A stretch of DNA of 64,000 nucleotides from contig CAZSVM010000007.1 in the NCBI GenBank assembly GCA_964610315.1, positions 30,425 through 94,424 on the forward strand, read 5' to 3'. The translations under genes were made by a program, and so were the position numbers. How positions within the stretch are numbered: position 1 is the first letter of the stretch; every line of letters starts with the position of its first letter. Of this stretch, positions 26,395 through 36,362 are shown in pieces. The notes beneath the pieces are model-generated. The model did not search any database and had not been told where the DNA came from. It saw only the letters and a list, made by a program, of their open reading frames with translations. This stretch comes from JAQVEM01 sp964610315 (lineage in GTDB: Bacteria > Actinomycetota > Humimicrobiia > Humimicrobiales > Humimicrobiaceae).

Positions 26395-27057
26395 ATGAAA
26401 AAACAATTTTTAGTAATAGGATTGGGAAGATTTGGAGCAAGTGTAGCCAGTACGTTGACCGAAGCCGGGCACAATGTGGTAGGATTGGACCAGTCCGAAG
26501 AAAGAATTCAGAGAGTCTCTGAAGAGATAGCAGATGTAATAAAATGCGACGCCACCGACGCGGATATACTGGAATCTATGGGTATTCCGGATTATGAAGC
26601 GGTTATCGTGTGTATCGGAGAAAAATATATCCAGAACTCCATACTGGTAACCCTGCTGCTTAAAGAAAAAGGAGCCAAAAAGATAATCGCCAAGGCAGGC
26701 ACTAAAACCCAGGGCAGAGTCCTTTTTAAAGTGGGTGCGGACACCATAGTATACCCCGAAAAAGATATGGGAGAAAGGGTGGCTAAAAGTCTTATAAGTT
26801 CCAATATTATCGATTTTCTGCAGGTCAGTTCGGATATCAGTATAATTGAAATACCTACCCCGGAAATGATGTTGGGAAAGAACTTGATGGAACTGAATTT
26901 AAGAAATAAATACGGTGTAACCATAATAAGCATAAAAAATAAAAATAATGAAATTATAGCCCCTCCCGACGTTAACTATAAATTTCAAAAAGATGATGTT
27001 CTGACCCTGATCGGAGAAAACAGACTACTTAAGAAACTGCGATTTACCGAAGATTAA
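26395..27057 (+). CDS. trkA: TrkA/KtrA RCK regulatory subunit of K+ uptake
   Basis: 220-residue cytoplasmic gating protein. An N-terminal nucleotide-binding RCK_N domain has GLGRFGASVASTL (residues 9-21) and the acidic strand end GLDQSE. It is joined to a C-terminal TrkA_C domain (about 135-220). It forms an octameric ring that opens the TrkH pore in response to ATP/ADP or NAD(H). It lies 4 bases downstream of trkH, a two-gene K+ uptake operon. Confidence 0.92.
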   Translation: MKKQFLVIGLGRFGASVASTLTEAGHNVVGLDQSEERIQRVSEEIADVIKCDATDADILESMGIPDYEAVIVCIGEKYIQNSILVTLLLKEKGAKKIIAKAGTKTQGRVLFKVGADTIVYPEKDMGERVAKSLISSNIIDFLQVSSDISIIEIPTPEMMLGKNLMELNLRNKYGVTIISIKNKNNEIIAPPDVNYKFQKDDVLTLIGENRLLKKLRFTED

Positions 27058-27104
27058 AAGAAAATTAAGTGGGTTAACAAATCCAGGCCGTTAAAGCTGA
27101 AATT

Positions 27105-28556
27105 TTATTCCACTTCTTTAACATTTATAAGATTGGTGCTGCCCGGTTTATTTACCAGAACTCCGGCCGTAATAACCACTCTGTCTCCCTTGCTTATATA
27201 TCTGAGTTTCTTTGAAACATTTATGGACTGGTCAATCATCATGTCGATGTTTTTAACTGGTTTTGTTTTCATGGGAACCACACCCCAGCTGATCATCAAT
27301 TGTCTGATTACCCAGGGATTGGCACTGGCTCCGATTATTATACTTTTTGGCCTGTTTTTGGAAACCTGTCTTGCCGTATGTCCCGATTCGGTGGAAGAAA
27401 TAATAGCCTTTGCATTCAACATATCGGCAATTTGACAGGATGCAAAACTTATTGCTCCGGTAATAGTATCATTATCTATTCTTGATTTCCCTTTTTCCAA
27501 AAAATTATTACGCAATAATAAATCATAATCCAGAGAAATTTCGGTTTTATTTATTATTTTAACCATCATTTTTAAGGATTCCAGGGGATATTCTCCTGCA
27601 GCAGTTTCCCCTGAGAGCATAACCGTATCCGAACCATCTATTATGGCATTGGCTACATCGCTAACTTCAGCCCTGGTGGGCCTGGGATTCCTTATCATAG
27701 AATCCAGCATCTGGGTGGCAGTGATTACCGGTTTACCTGCTATATTAGCCTTTCTTATAATCTCTTTTTGAAGATGAGGAATATCTTCGGCACTAATTTC
27801 AACCCCCAGATCCCCTCGTGCTACCATAACAGCATCTGCCGAATTTAATATATCGTTGAAATTTTTAACCGCCTCATGCTTTTCGATTTTGGCTATAACC
27901 ATGGCATGACTTTTTTTACTCATTATTACCTTTTTAATTTTTTCCACATCATCGGCATTTCTGACAAAAGATTGAGCTATAAAATCCACTTCCAGCTTTA
28001 TACCCAGATCAAGGAATTTCAAATCTTTTTTGGTAACCGAATCCGCACTTATGGTTATACCGGGCAGGTTAATTCCCTTATGGGATTCAAGAAATCCCCC
28101 GGTTATGACTTCACAAACAGCTATCTTTTTAGGCAAATCGATTTCCAGTACCTTGCATTCGATCAAACCGTCATCAATAAAAACATGGATACCTTCTTTG
28201 ATATCTTCTATGAATTTATCGTAGGCAACTTTAATTATCTTCTTGCCGTCCGAATAATCCAAATCAAGACTTTCATCCGTGGTAAAGATAACTTTCTGTT
28301 TCCTGGACAGTTTTATTCCCTTCTTTAACTGCCCGATTCTGATTTTTTGGCCCTGAAGGTCCAATATTATCGCCGTATTTTTATCGAACTTCTGTGAAAG
28401 TTTTCTTATCTTACCGACTATTTCGGTAACTTCATCAAAATCACTATGGGAGGTGTTTATACGAGCTATGTCCATCCCCCCGGTTATCATTTTTTTCAGG
28501 ATTTTTTCATCTTTACTTGCCGGGCCAATGGTGCAAATTATTTTGGTCTTTTTCAT
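27105..28556 (-). CDS. pyk: pyruvate kinase
   Basis: Converts phosphoenolpyruvate and ADP to pyruvate and ATP at the end of glycolysis. The start is set at the ATG at 28556 (MKKTKIICTIGPAS): it overlaps the mazG stop as ATGA, whereas the GTG-type upstream start would add nine residues before the usual N-terminus. Motifs include RINTSHSD, DLQGQKIRIG (glutamine in place of the common proline), MVARGDLGVEI, ATQMLDSMIRNPRPTRAEV and VMLSGETAAGEYP. Length is 483 residues without the extra C-terminal PEP-utiliser domain found in Bacillus. It is the last gene of the long minus-strand housekeeping run. Confidence 0.95.
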   Translation of the reverse strand: MKKTKIICTIGPASKDEKILKKMITGGMDIARINTSHSDFDEVTEIVGKIRKLSQKFDKNTAIILDLQGQKIRIGQLKKGIKLSRKQKVIFTTDESLDLDYSDGKKIIKVAYDKFIEDIKEGIHVFIDDGLIECKVLEIDLPKKIAVCEVITGGFLESHKGINLPGITISADSVTKKDLKFLDLGIKLEVDFIAQSFVRNADDVEKIKKVIMSKKSHAMVIAKIEKHEAVKNFNDILNSADAVMVARGDLGVEISAEDIPHLQKEIIRKANIAGKPVITATQMLDSMIRNPRPTRAEVSDVANAIIDGSDTVMLSGETAAGEYPLESLKMMVKIINKTEISLDYDLLLRNNFLEKGKSRIDNDTITGAISFASCQIADMLNAKAIISSTESGHTARQVSKNRPKSIIIGASANPWVIRQLMISWGVVPMKTKPVKNIDMMIDQSINVSKKLRYISKGDRVVITAGVLVNKPGSTNLINVKEVE

Positions 28557-29392
28557 GGCAGTTCTTTTTTTGCGGTTTCCCACAATTCATCTTTTTCCTT
28601 CAGCGATAGCTCTTTGAAATTTAAATTATTTTCCTCTGCATATTTCTCCATAAAATTAAATCTTCTTACAAACTTCCTGCTGGCTTCATACAAACTCTCT
28701 TCACAATCTATACCCAGATGTCTTCCAAAATTTACCATGGTAAAAAGAACATCTCCCATTTCACCGGGAAGATTTTTTTCTTTACCTTTTTTTATTTCTT
28801 TTTCTAATTCAGCCAGTTCTTCTTTCATTTTATCGAATATACCGGCGGTGTTATCCCAATCAAATCCCAGTCTAGATGCCCTATTTTGTATTTCATAAGC
28901 AAAATGCAGCGAAGGAAGTGATTTTGGAATTCCCCCAAATATAGAATCGGATTTTTTAATTTTCTCTTTCCTTTCTTTTCTTTTTATATCCTCCCAGTTT
29001 GCCAGTATTTCCTTACTGCTTTTTAGAGCCACTCCCTGAAATACATGGGGATGTCTTCTTATTAATTTCTTTATGATACCCTTAAGAACTCCATTTATAT
29101 CGAACTGTTTGCTGTCAGCCGCAATCTGACTGTGAAAAACTATTTGGAGCAGTAAATCACCCAGTTCTTCTTTTAAATCGCTAAAATCATTATCCTCTAT
29201 GCTCTCCACGACTTCATAAGTTTCCTCTATCAGATTTCTTTTAATGGTTTTGTGATTTTGTTCCCTATCCCACATGCAGCCCTGGGGAGATCTGAGTTTT
29301 GCCATTATATCTACTAAAATGGAAAAAAGTTTACCGCTGTTATTTATTTTATCTATATTCTTAAGATCCCTGCTGTTCAACTGAAGTTTCAC
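28553..29392 (-). CDS. mazG: MazG nucleoside triphosphate pyrophosphohydrolase
   Basis: Hydrolyses (d)NTPs to monophosphates and PPi as a house-cleaning enzyme. Two MazG domains are present: RSPQGCMWDREQNHKTIKR with EELGDLLLQIVFHSQIA, and a second ending with GEMGDVLFTMVNFGRHLG. The upstream in-frame start at 29446 would overlap the foldase gene by 86 bases, so I prefer the GTG at 29392, which has a GAGGAAGG ribosome site and still leaves the complete domain. The stop overlaps the pyk start (ATGA). The exact start remains uncertain. Confidence 0.9.
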   Translation of the reverse strand: MKLQLNSRDLKNIDKINNSGKLFSILVDIMAKLRSPQGCMWDREQNHKTIKRNLIEETYEVVESIEDNDFSDLKEELGDLLLQIVFHSQIAADSKQFDINGVLKGIIKKLIRRHPHVFQGVALKSSKEILANWEDIKRKERKEKIKKSDSIFGGIPKSLPSLHFAYEIQNRASRLGFDWDNTAGIFDKMKEELAELEKEIKKGKEKNLPGEMGDVLFTMVNFGRHLGIDCEESLYEASRKFVRRFNFMEKYAEENNLNFKELSLKEKDELWETAKKELP

Positions 29393-30431
29393 TGCCTTCC
29401 TCTTGGGTAGGAATTTCATTACCTTGTTCTTCGGTGCCGGTGTCATTTAGAGTACCTTCCACATCCGTAAAATATTCGATATCAACTTTATCTATTAATG
29501 AATAAATAAAATCCTCCCATTTACTGGACTTGTATGAATTCAAAAGATAGCTATTTATGGATTCCTCTACCTCATCGAATTTTTGAATATATGATTCTTT
29601 GCGATCATAAACTTTAATAATATGGTATCCGTACTCTGTTTCCACAATACCGCTTACCTCTCCCACATCCAGAGAAAATAAAGCATTATCAAATTCTTCA
29701 ACCATCTGACCTTTGCTTATATAGCCTAAATCTCCACCATTTTCGGCAGTGGTTTCATCATCCGAATACTGCCGGGCCATATCCTCGAAATTTGCGCCGG
29801 CCTCCAGCTTCTGCTCTATCATTTCTATTTTTTCCCTGGCTTCTTTTCTGCCTTCTTCACTCTCTTCTACCGAACTATCTTTTATCCATGGAAACATAAC
29901 CAGAATATGACTTGCCTTTACACTGACCGGAACTAAAAATAAAGTATTTTTATTATCATCATAATATTGTTTTACTTCTTCGTCGGTTACGGTAACATCT
30001 GCAGTAACTTTATCAATAATTTTATTCCTTAATAATTGACTCTTTAATTCACTTTCCAGAAATTTTTGATCTATCCCGTTTGCCTTTAAGTCATTTTTAA
30101 AATCTTGTTCCGAAGAGTAACTGGTTATTATTTGAGTTATCTGCTGGTTAACTTCTTCATCGGTTACCGTTATATTATTTTCTTCCGCATACTTTTCAAG
30201 CAGCTTTATCACGATTAACGAATCGATTATGCTGGCTTTCAGCGTATTTAATTTTTCCTCATCCGAAGCTATTTCCCCACTGGTATCCTGATTTTTCAAA
30301 AAATTAATATAAATATCCACTTCCTTTTCTTTTATGTCCATCCCGTCGACTCTGGCTAGGGTTTTGCTGCAGCCAAAAAACAGGAAAATAATTACCGATA
30401 ATATAAGTACACATACTATAGTTCTCTTCAA
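29361..30431 (-). CDS. SurA/PrsA-like parvulin peptidyl-prolyl isomerase lipoprotein
   Basis: 356-residue extracytoplasmic foldase. The N-terminus is a lipoprotein signal with lipobox ending FFGC (cysteine 21). A SurA_N-like helical domain follows (about 30-155), then one parvulin domain (about 165-270) with ASHILVMF, YSDDETTAENGGDLGYISKGQMVEEFDNALFSL and ETEYGYHIIKVYD. The last 40 residues are an acidic Glu/Gly/Thr tail. It lies between mfd and mazG in the housekeeping cluster and overlaps mazG by about 30 bases. Confidence 0.9.
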   Translation of the reverse strand: MKRTIVCVLILSVIIFLFFGCSKTLARVDGMDIKEKEVDIYINFLKNQDTSGEIASDEEKLNTLKASIIDSLIVIKLLEKYAEENNITVTDEEVNQQITQIITSYSSEQDFKNDLKANGIDQKFLESELKSQLLRNKIIDKVTADVTVTDEEVKQYYDDNKNTLFLVPVSVKASHILVMFPWIKDSSVEESEEGRKEAREKIEMIEQKLEAGANFEDMARQYSDDETTAENGGDLGYISKGQMVEEFDNALFSLDVGEVSGIVETEYGYHIIKVYDRKESYIQKFDEVEESINSYLLNSYKSSKWEDFIYSLIDKVDIEYFTDVEGTLNDTGTEEQGNEIPTQEEGSETSVEQQGS

Positions 30432-30459
30432 TCCTTACCTTCCTTCTTTTTAATAAATA

Positions 30460-33400
30460 TTACATAAAGCTTATTATATCATTTAGGCTGTCTAAGACTA
30501 AATCTAAATTAACATTTTTATCAATTTTTTTTATTATTACCCGTTTAATAGCCGGTTCATATAATAAGTTTTTATTTTCTCCGGTCATCCCCAGGGCTTT
30601 ATCCCGGGATATATTCACTTTCTTAAGGTAAACCCCCGAATCACCCGAAAAAACCAGCTTTTCTATTTTTGCTTTCTTCAGCAGGTATTTTATTTTAGCA
30701 ATATTTACCAGATTATCCACCACCTGAGGCGCTTTTTTATATCTAGAAATCATTTGCTCCCTGACTTTATCTATTTCATCCAGGCTTTTTGCATTTCCCA
30801 ACATTTTGTAAATATTGATCCTGTCTTTCTCACTCCTGATATAATTCCTGGGGATATAGGCACTGACTGGTAAATCTATTTGAACATTGATATCCTCTTC
30901 CACCTTTATACCTTTAAGTTTTTCTATTTCCTCCTTTATTATCTGACAGTACATGTCAAAACCCACACTATTTATATGCCCATGCTGTTTTGCCCCCAAT
31001 ATTTCTCCCGCTCCTCTAATCTCCAGATCCCTGGCTGCTATATTATACCCGGATCCAAGATCGGTATACTCCGCCAGTGTCTTAAGCCTTTGAAATGCTT
31101 GAAAACTAAGGTTTCTCCTTCCCGGATAAAAAAAGTAAGAATAAGCTATCTCGGAAGACCTGCCCACTCTTCCCCTTAACTGATATAACTGTGACAGCCC
31201 AAAAAGATGAGAGTTCTCCACTATCAGCGTATTTACATTTCCAATATCCATTCCGGATTCTATTATGGAAGTAGTAAGCAGCAGGTCATATTTTTTATCC
31301 ACAAAATCACTCATTATCTTTTCTATTCTGCTTCCTTCCATCCGGCCATGAGTTAGGGCAATTCTTGCCTGCGGAATCAGGTGGCGCAGCTGAATTTTTT
31401 TATTTTCTATACCCGATATTCTATTGTAGACATAATATACCTGTCCTCCTCTGGCCAGCTCTCTTTCTACCGCCCTTCTTATAACCTGATAGTCAGTCTC
31501 CCCCACAAAGGTTTCTATCGGATTTCTGCCTTCCGGATAGGTTTCGATTAATACCATATCCCTGACTCCGGCCAAGGACATATATAAAGTCCTGGGTATG
31601 GGGGTGGCGCTTAAGGTCAACACATCAACTTCGGTTTTTAGCAGCTTTATCTTTTCCTTGCTGTTAACCCCGAATCTCTGTTCCTCATCTATAATTATAA
31701 GGCCAATGTCTCTGGGCTTTATATCTTCCTGAAGAACACGATGGGTGCCGATTATCATATCGATTTTTCCTTCATTGAAATTCCCTACTATGTCTTTCTG
31801 TTCTTTTCTAGTTTTAAATCTGCTTAAAACTTCCAGAATAACCGGATAATTTTTATATCTCTCACTAAACGTCCGGTAGTGCTGATCGGCAAGAATGGTG
31901 GTGGGAACTAGCATCATAACCTGTTTTCCGCTTTCGATTGCTTTAAAAGCTGCTCTTACCGCCACTTCCGTTTTACCGAATCCCACATCTCCGATTATTA
32001 AAATATCCATAGGTCTGGGGCGGCTCATAGCGTCTTTTACATAATTGATTGCTTTGGTTTGATCGGGGGTTTCACTGAAGGGAAATAAATCTTCTATCTC
32101 TTTCTGCCAGGGGCTGTCAGCAGGGAATGCATAGCCTGTGGCGGAATCCCTCTCGGCATATAATTTTGCCAGATCCACGGCAAGCTTTTGTACTGATTTT
32201 CTTACTCTCTTTTTTATGCTTTCCCACTGCCTGGAATTAAGGGTGGTTATTACCGGTTTTTCTGCTCCAATATATCTGGTGATGCGGTCAGCCTGCCAGG
32301 TAGGGACATACAATTTATCATTACCGGCATACTCTATCAGAAAATATTCCCTCTTGCAGCCCTCGACCTGTCTGGAAATTATATCCATATATACACCTAT
32401 ACCATGATTTTTATGAACAACGTATTCTCCCGGTTTGAAATATTCAAGATCACCTCGAGCAAGAACTTTCTCTTCCGGTATCTGATGCTGCATTTGCTCA
32501 TAAATATCCAGTTCCCCATACAGGGAAATATTTTTGGATTGATAACCTCTATACAGGCGGCTGCTTGAAATACCAGCCACGCCGGGTTGGAGTAAATTAT
32601 ACCCGGTGCTATTCCCGGTTTTAAGGTTCTTGGTTTTCAGATAGCTGCAGGATATGGAATTATTCAAAAATAATTCTTCTATTTTTTTCCTTCTTTCCTT
32701 TCCGTCAATGGATATAATGACTTTTCTACCGCTTTTAAAATCATTTTTGATATTATGTATAAAATCGATGGAACTCCCGAAACTCTTTTTCTGTCTTACT
32801 ATTTTATCCAGATTGAATTCAGTTCCGGCCGAAGCTTCTTTCCTGGTAGAAATTATATTTAATTTCAGATAATAATTCCCCTTCTCCGGAAAATCTTTTT
32901 CCGTCAGGTAAAAATCGGTAATGATCTTACTACCGGTTACCAGGATGTCCCTATCTCTATCAAAGATTTTTTTAAGAATGTCGATGTCGCTTCTTACCTT
33001 TAAATCAATCTCTACCGGATCGCACATCACCAGGGAGAATTTCGGGTTATTTTTTCTCAATATATCGATAAAGGAAATCGTTTTATCGGTCAATCCGGCA
33101 CCATTTGTTTCTTTTATTTCCCAGGGATTTATATTCGGAAATATGGATATGCTGTCCAGTTTTCTTATAAGCTTCTGACTTGTAATATCATATGAAAAAA
33201 TTTTTTCCGCTTCATCTCCCATAAAGTCGATTCTTACCGGATATTCGCCGGTTATATCAAAGACATCCATAACTTCTCCCCTTACACTAAATTCTCCGCA
33301 ATCGTAAACCTTATGCACCTTTTCATAACCATTGTCGACAAGTTCCGATATCAATCCATCCCTGCTGTATTCCGCACCTGCGGATATTCTCATGCTTTTT

Positions 33401-33843
33401 ATTCCACCGATTACCGAAGCAGGCATCAGATTAAGTAAGGAATTACTGGTGGCAATAATTAAGGGCGAACCGCCGGAACTTCCATTATCCAGGAGATTCT
33501 TAATAACCTTTAATCTTCTTATCAGATTTTCGGCAGGCGTAATTTTATTTTTATAAAAAATATTATTTCCCAGGCTGGGAAAGTTGAATATTCCAACTTC
33601 CGGAATAATACATCTTACTTCCTGCTCCAGTTCAAAAGCTCTCTCCACAGTGGAGGTAACCACCAGAACCGGTAAACGGAAACACTTATAAAAAGCACCT
33701 ATTACAAAGGGCCAGATGTTTTCATCGGCAATCAAGGTATCAAGCTTTGTACCCCTGCCTTTTTTTTCTCCGGTATTTGCTTTTTTATATTTTTTTACAA
33801 ATTGTTGCCACTGATTTTCAAGTAAAAAATTATCTAAAAACAT
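30460..33843 (-). CDS. mfd: transcription-repair coupling factor Mfd
   Basis: 1127-residue DNA translocase that removes stalled RNA polymerase and recruits UvrA. The UvrB-homology region occupies about residues 1-400. The RNA-polymerase-interacting domain follows (YFKPGEYVVHKNHGIGVYMDI near 470). The helicase motor has Walker A GDVGFGKT near 618, DEEQ near 718, SATPIPRTLYMSL and the C-terminal RGRVGRS. A TRCF domain ends the protein. Full length. It has about 230 empty bases upstream before pth, so it may have its own promoter. Confidence 0.96.
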   Translation of the reverse strand: MFLDNFLLENQWQQFVKKYKKANTGEKKGRGTKLDTLIADENIWPFVIGAFYKCFRLPVLVVTSTVERAFELEQEVRCIIPEVGIFNFPSLGNNIFYKNKITPAENLIRRLKVIKNLLDNGSSGGSPLIIATSNSLLNLMPASVIGGIKSMRISAGAEYSRDGLISELVDNGYEKVHKVYDCGEFSVRGEVMDVFDITGEYPVRIDFMGDEAEKIFSYDITSQKLIRKLDSISIFPNINPWEIKETNGAGLTDKTISFIDILRKNNPKFSLVMCDPVEIDLKVRSDIDILKKIFDRDRDILVTGSKIITDFYLTEKDFPEKGNYYLKLNIISTRKEASAGTEFNLDKIVRQKKSFGSSIDFIHNIKNDFKSGRKVIISIDGKERRKKIEELFLNNSISCSYLKTKNLKTGNSTGYNLLQPGVAGISSSRLYRGYQSKNISLYGELDIYEQMQHQIPEEKVLARGDLEYFKPGEYVVHKNHGIGVYMDIISRQVEGCKREYFLIEYAGNDKLYVPTWQADRITRYIGAEKPVITTLNSRQWESIKKRVRKSVQKLAVDLAKLYAERDSATGYAFPADSPWQKEIEDLFPFSETPDQTKAINYVKDAMSRPRPMDILIIGDVGFGKTEVAVRAAFKAIESGKQVMMLVPTTILADQHYRTFSERYKNYPVILEVLSRFKTRKEQKDIVGNFNEGKIDMIIGTHRVLQEDIKPRDIGLIIIDEEQRFGVNSKEKIKLLKTEVDVLTLSATPIPRTLYMSLAGVRDMVLIETYPEGRNPIETFVGETDYQVIRRAVERELARGGQVYYVYNRISGIENKKIQLRHLIPQARIALTHGRMEGSRIEKIMSDFVDKKYDLLLTTSIIESGMDIGNVNTLIVENSHLFGLSQLYQLRGRVGRSSEIAYSYFFYPGRRNLSFQAFQRLKTLAEYTDLGSGYNIAARDLEIRGAGEILGAKQHGHINSVGFDMYCQIIKEEIEKLKGIKVEEDINVQIDLPVSAYIPRNYIRSEKDRINIYKMLGNAKSLDEIDKVREQMISRYKKAPQVVDNLVNIAKIKYLLKKAKIEKLVFSGDSGVYLKKVNISRDKALGMTGENKNLLYEPAIKRVIIKKIDKNVNLDLVLDSLNDIISFM

Positions 33844-34075
33844 TTTCTATTTTCACCATTAATATTTTAAAACCATTGTCAAGAATGATTATATAAGAAA
33901 ACAATTAAAATTTCTTACCGCCCCTATCGTCTTGAAGCTCATTAGTTTACCAAGCGGGATCTTGTTTTTTGCCTGATTAATATTTCCATATCCAATGTTT
34001 TTTAATTTGAGGTTTTTTAGTCAGGAAGATTAAACGAAGGATTAAATGAAAGTGATAAATAAAAATAAAAATTTT

Positions 34076-34633
34076 TCAGTTATACTTATTCATGGTATAT
34101 TCGGTGCCTTCCGTTATATAATCCTTTATAATATCCACTGCTTTCAGCACTCCAATTTCAATTTCTTCCTTTTCATTTTTGTCAAATTCCTCGAGTACGT
34201 AATCTGCCGGATCCTGCTTTCCGGGAGGTCTTCCCACACCGAACCGCAGTCGGTCAAAATCATTTCTTCCCAGACTGGTCATTATGGATTCCAGCCCTTT
34301 ATGTCCACCAGTGCTCCCCCCTGCCTTAAGCTTAATCTCCCCAAACTCAATATCGATATCATCATGAACTATTAGTATCGAACTTATCTGATTTTCAAAA
34401 TATAGGTAAACTGAAGCTACCACACTGCCGCTGCTATTCATAAATGTCTGGGGTTTCAGGATTATTATTTCATGGTTGTTATAAAAAGATTCGATAACTG
34501 AAGCATTAAATTTCCGGTAACAGCTTTTCTTTTCGAGACTGTCGGCAAACTTATCGATAATTTTAAACCCTATATTATGCCTGGTGAACTCATATTCTTT
34601 ACCGGGATTGCCAAGACCAGCAATTAAAATCAT
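34076..34633 (-). CDS. pth: peptidyl-tRNA hydrolase
   Basis: 185 residues, normal length. Recycles peptidyl-tRNA released prematurely from ribosomes. N9 and the catalytic H19 lie in LGNPGKEYEFTRHNIGF. The LIVHDDIDIEFGEIKLKAGGS segment near residue 90 carries the catalytic aspartate, and STGGHKGLESI follows. It lies 5 bases downstream of rplY in the prs-rplY-pth order seen widely in Gram-positive bacteria. Confidence 0.95.
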   Translation of the reverse strand: MILIAGLGNPGKEYEFTRHNIGFKIIDKFADSLEKKSCYRKFNASVIESFYNNHEIIILKPQTFMNSSGSVVASVYLYFENQISSILIVHDDIDIEFGEIKLKAGGSTGGHKGLESIMTSLGRNDFDRLRFGVGRPPGKQDPADYVLEEFDKNEKEEIEIGVLKAVDIIKDYITEGTEYTMNKYN

Positions 34634-34638
34634 AATAA

Positions 34639-35352
34639 TTATTTTTCTTTAGAACTTTTTTCCTCCGGCTGTTCTTTTTCTTCCGCCGGCTCTTCTTTGC
34701 CCTTACCAATTACTTCAGGCTCAGCAACCTCTTCTTCAACTTCCTCTTCAGTTACTTCTTCTTCTTTCAGCTGGGTGGGGTGAATTATGGAAACTACTAC
34801 TTCATCGAGGTCATTTAATATTTTTATCTGTTCGGAAACATTGATATCGGAGACTCTGATTGTAAAACCCATATCCAGATCCTTAATATCGTATTCGATA
34901 TAATCGGGAATATCTGCCGGCAAACAGGAGATATGCAGTTCCCTCAGGCCGTGCTGCAGAACACCGCCCTTCTCTTTAACACCTACGGATATTTCCTCGT
35001 TAATTATATGGATGGGAACAGTGGTCTCGATTTCTTTTTCCATCTGTATCCTTAAAAAATCCAGATGTAAAAATTCTCTGGTAATGGGATCTCTCTGAAA
35101 TTCTTTTATCAAAACCGTTTCTTTTCCGCTCTTCTTTGTGCCATCAATCTGCATATCAAAAATCACACTATATATACTTTTGCCCTTAAGCAGGTCTTTA
35201 AACTCCTTTTCTTTTACCTTAATGCTGACCGGTTCTTTTTTTAAACCATATATAACCGCCGGTATATAATTATTATTTCTTAATCTTTTTGGAGCTTTAT
35301 TTTTAATTTCTTTTTTTTCTCTTTTTTCAACTTGGATTACGATATTCTCCAT
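34639..35352 (-). CDS. rplY: ribosomal protein bL25 (CTC type)
   Basis: 237-residue long form of L25 (TL5/CTC), which binds 5S rRNA. The N-terminal L25 domain (about 1-95) has NNYIPAVIYGLKKEP and FLHLDFLRIQM. The C-terminal beta domain (about 100-190) has EKGGVLQHGLRELHISCLPADIPDYIEYDI. A glutamate-rich tail of about 45 residues ends the protein. It lies between prs and pth; the gap to prs is 32 bases. Confidence 0.94.
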   Translation of the reverse strand: MENIVIQVEKREKKEIKNKAPKRLRNNNYIPAVIYGLKKEPVSIKVKEKEFKDLLKGKSIYSVIFDMQIDGTKKSGKETVLIKEFQRDPITREFLHLDFLRIQMEKEIETTVPIHIINEEISVGVKEKGGVLQHGLRELHISCLPADIPDYIEYDIKDLDMGFTIRVSDINVSEQIKILNDLDEVVVSIIHPTQLKEEEVTEEEVEEEVAEPEVIGKGKEEPAEEKEQPEEKSSKEK

Positions 35353-35384
35353 CTATTTGCGCACCCGCCTTTTATTTTTATAAA

Positions 35385-36347
35385 TTAAACTAAATTCTCA
35401 CCCTTGAATAATTCGCTTACAGATTTGCAATGATAAACTTTCTTTATGGTTTTTGCAAGCAGAGGAGCGATGGAAAGAACTTTTATTTTTTCACACTTCC
35501 TGCTTAAGGGGATGGTATCTGCCACTACTATTTCTTCCACTTCTGAATTTTCGAATTTCTCCACTACATCACCGGAAAAGATGGGATGGGTAGCACCAAC
35601 ATAGATTTTCTTTACATTATGCCTTAACAACATATCAATAGCTTTAAACAGCGTACTGCCTGTATCAATCATATCATCAAACAGTATAGTTTCCCTGCCT
35701 TCCACATCTCCCACAATATGTTCCATCTGAGCCATATTGGGAGCAGGCCTCCTTTTATCCAGTATAGCTAACGGAAAATGAAGCCTCTTGGCAAAAATGC
35801 TGGCTCTTTTTACCCCACCTACATCAGGGCTTACTACCACACCATCTTTTATATTTTTTTCATTGAAATATTTGGCTATTATGGGTATGGCAGTTACATG
35901 ATCTACCGGAACGTCAAAGAAGCCCTGGATAGTGGCAGAATGTAAATCCACCAGTATGGCCCTGTTCATTCCTGCCACCGAAAGCAAATCAGCAAATAAT
36001 TTTGCGGTTATGGGTTCCCTTCCTTCTGCTTTCTTATCCTGGCGTGCATATCCGTAATGAGGAATTACAGCATTTATCATTCCCGCAGAAGCTCTTTTCA
36101 AGGCATCTATCATTATCAGCAGTTCCATTATATTGTCATTTACCGGTTCGCAGCAGGTTTGCACTACAAAGACGTCAGCACCTCTTACACTTTCATCGAA
36201 CTTTATATAAATTTCACCGTTTTTAAATTTAGTTCTGGTAATTTTACCGGTATTTATTTCCAATTCCCTGGCAATCCTATCGGCCAGATCAGGATAAGAT
36301 GAACCTGAAAAGAGCATCATTCTTTTATTATCTTGGCTTTTTTTCAT
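35385..36347 (-). CDS. prs: ribose-phosphate pyrophosphokinase
   Basis: 320-residue PRPP synthase, which makes phosphoribosyl pyrophosphate for nucleotide, histidine and tryptophan synthesis. Seen are FKNGEIYIKFDESVRGADVFVVQ, the catalytic flexible-loop region YGYARQDKKAEGREPITAKL, VVSPDVGGVKRA and the PRPP-binding loop DDMIDTGST. It lies 15 bases downstream of glmU and upstream of rplY. Confidence 0.96.
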   Translation of the reverse strand: MKKSQDNKRMMLFSGSSYPDLADRIARELEINTGKITRTKFKNGEIYIKFDESVRGADVFVVQTCCEPVNDNIMELLIMIDALKRASAGMINAVIPHYGYARQDKKAEGREPITAKLFADLLSVAGMNRAILVDLHSATIQGFFDVPVDHVTAIPIIAKYFNEKNIKDGVVVSPDVGGVKRASIFAKRLHFPLAILDKRRPAPNMAQMEHIVGDVEGRETILFDDMIDTGSTLFKAIDMLLRHNVKKIYVGATHPIFSGDVVEKFENSEVEEIVVADTIPLSRKCEKIKVLSIAPLLAKTIKKVYHCKSVSELFKGENLV

Positions 36348-36362
36348 ATCCCCTACCTTAAA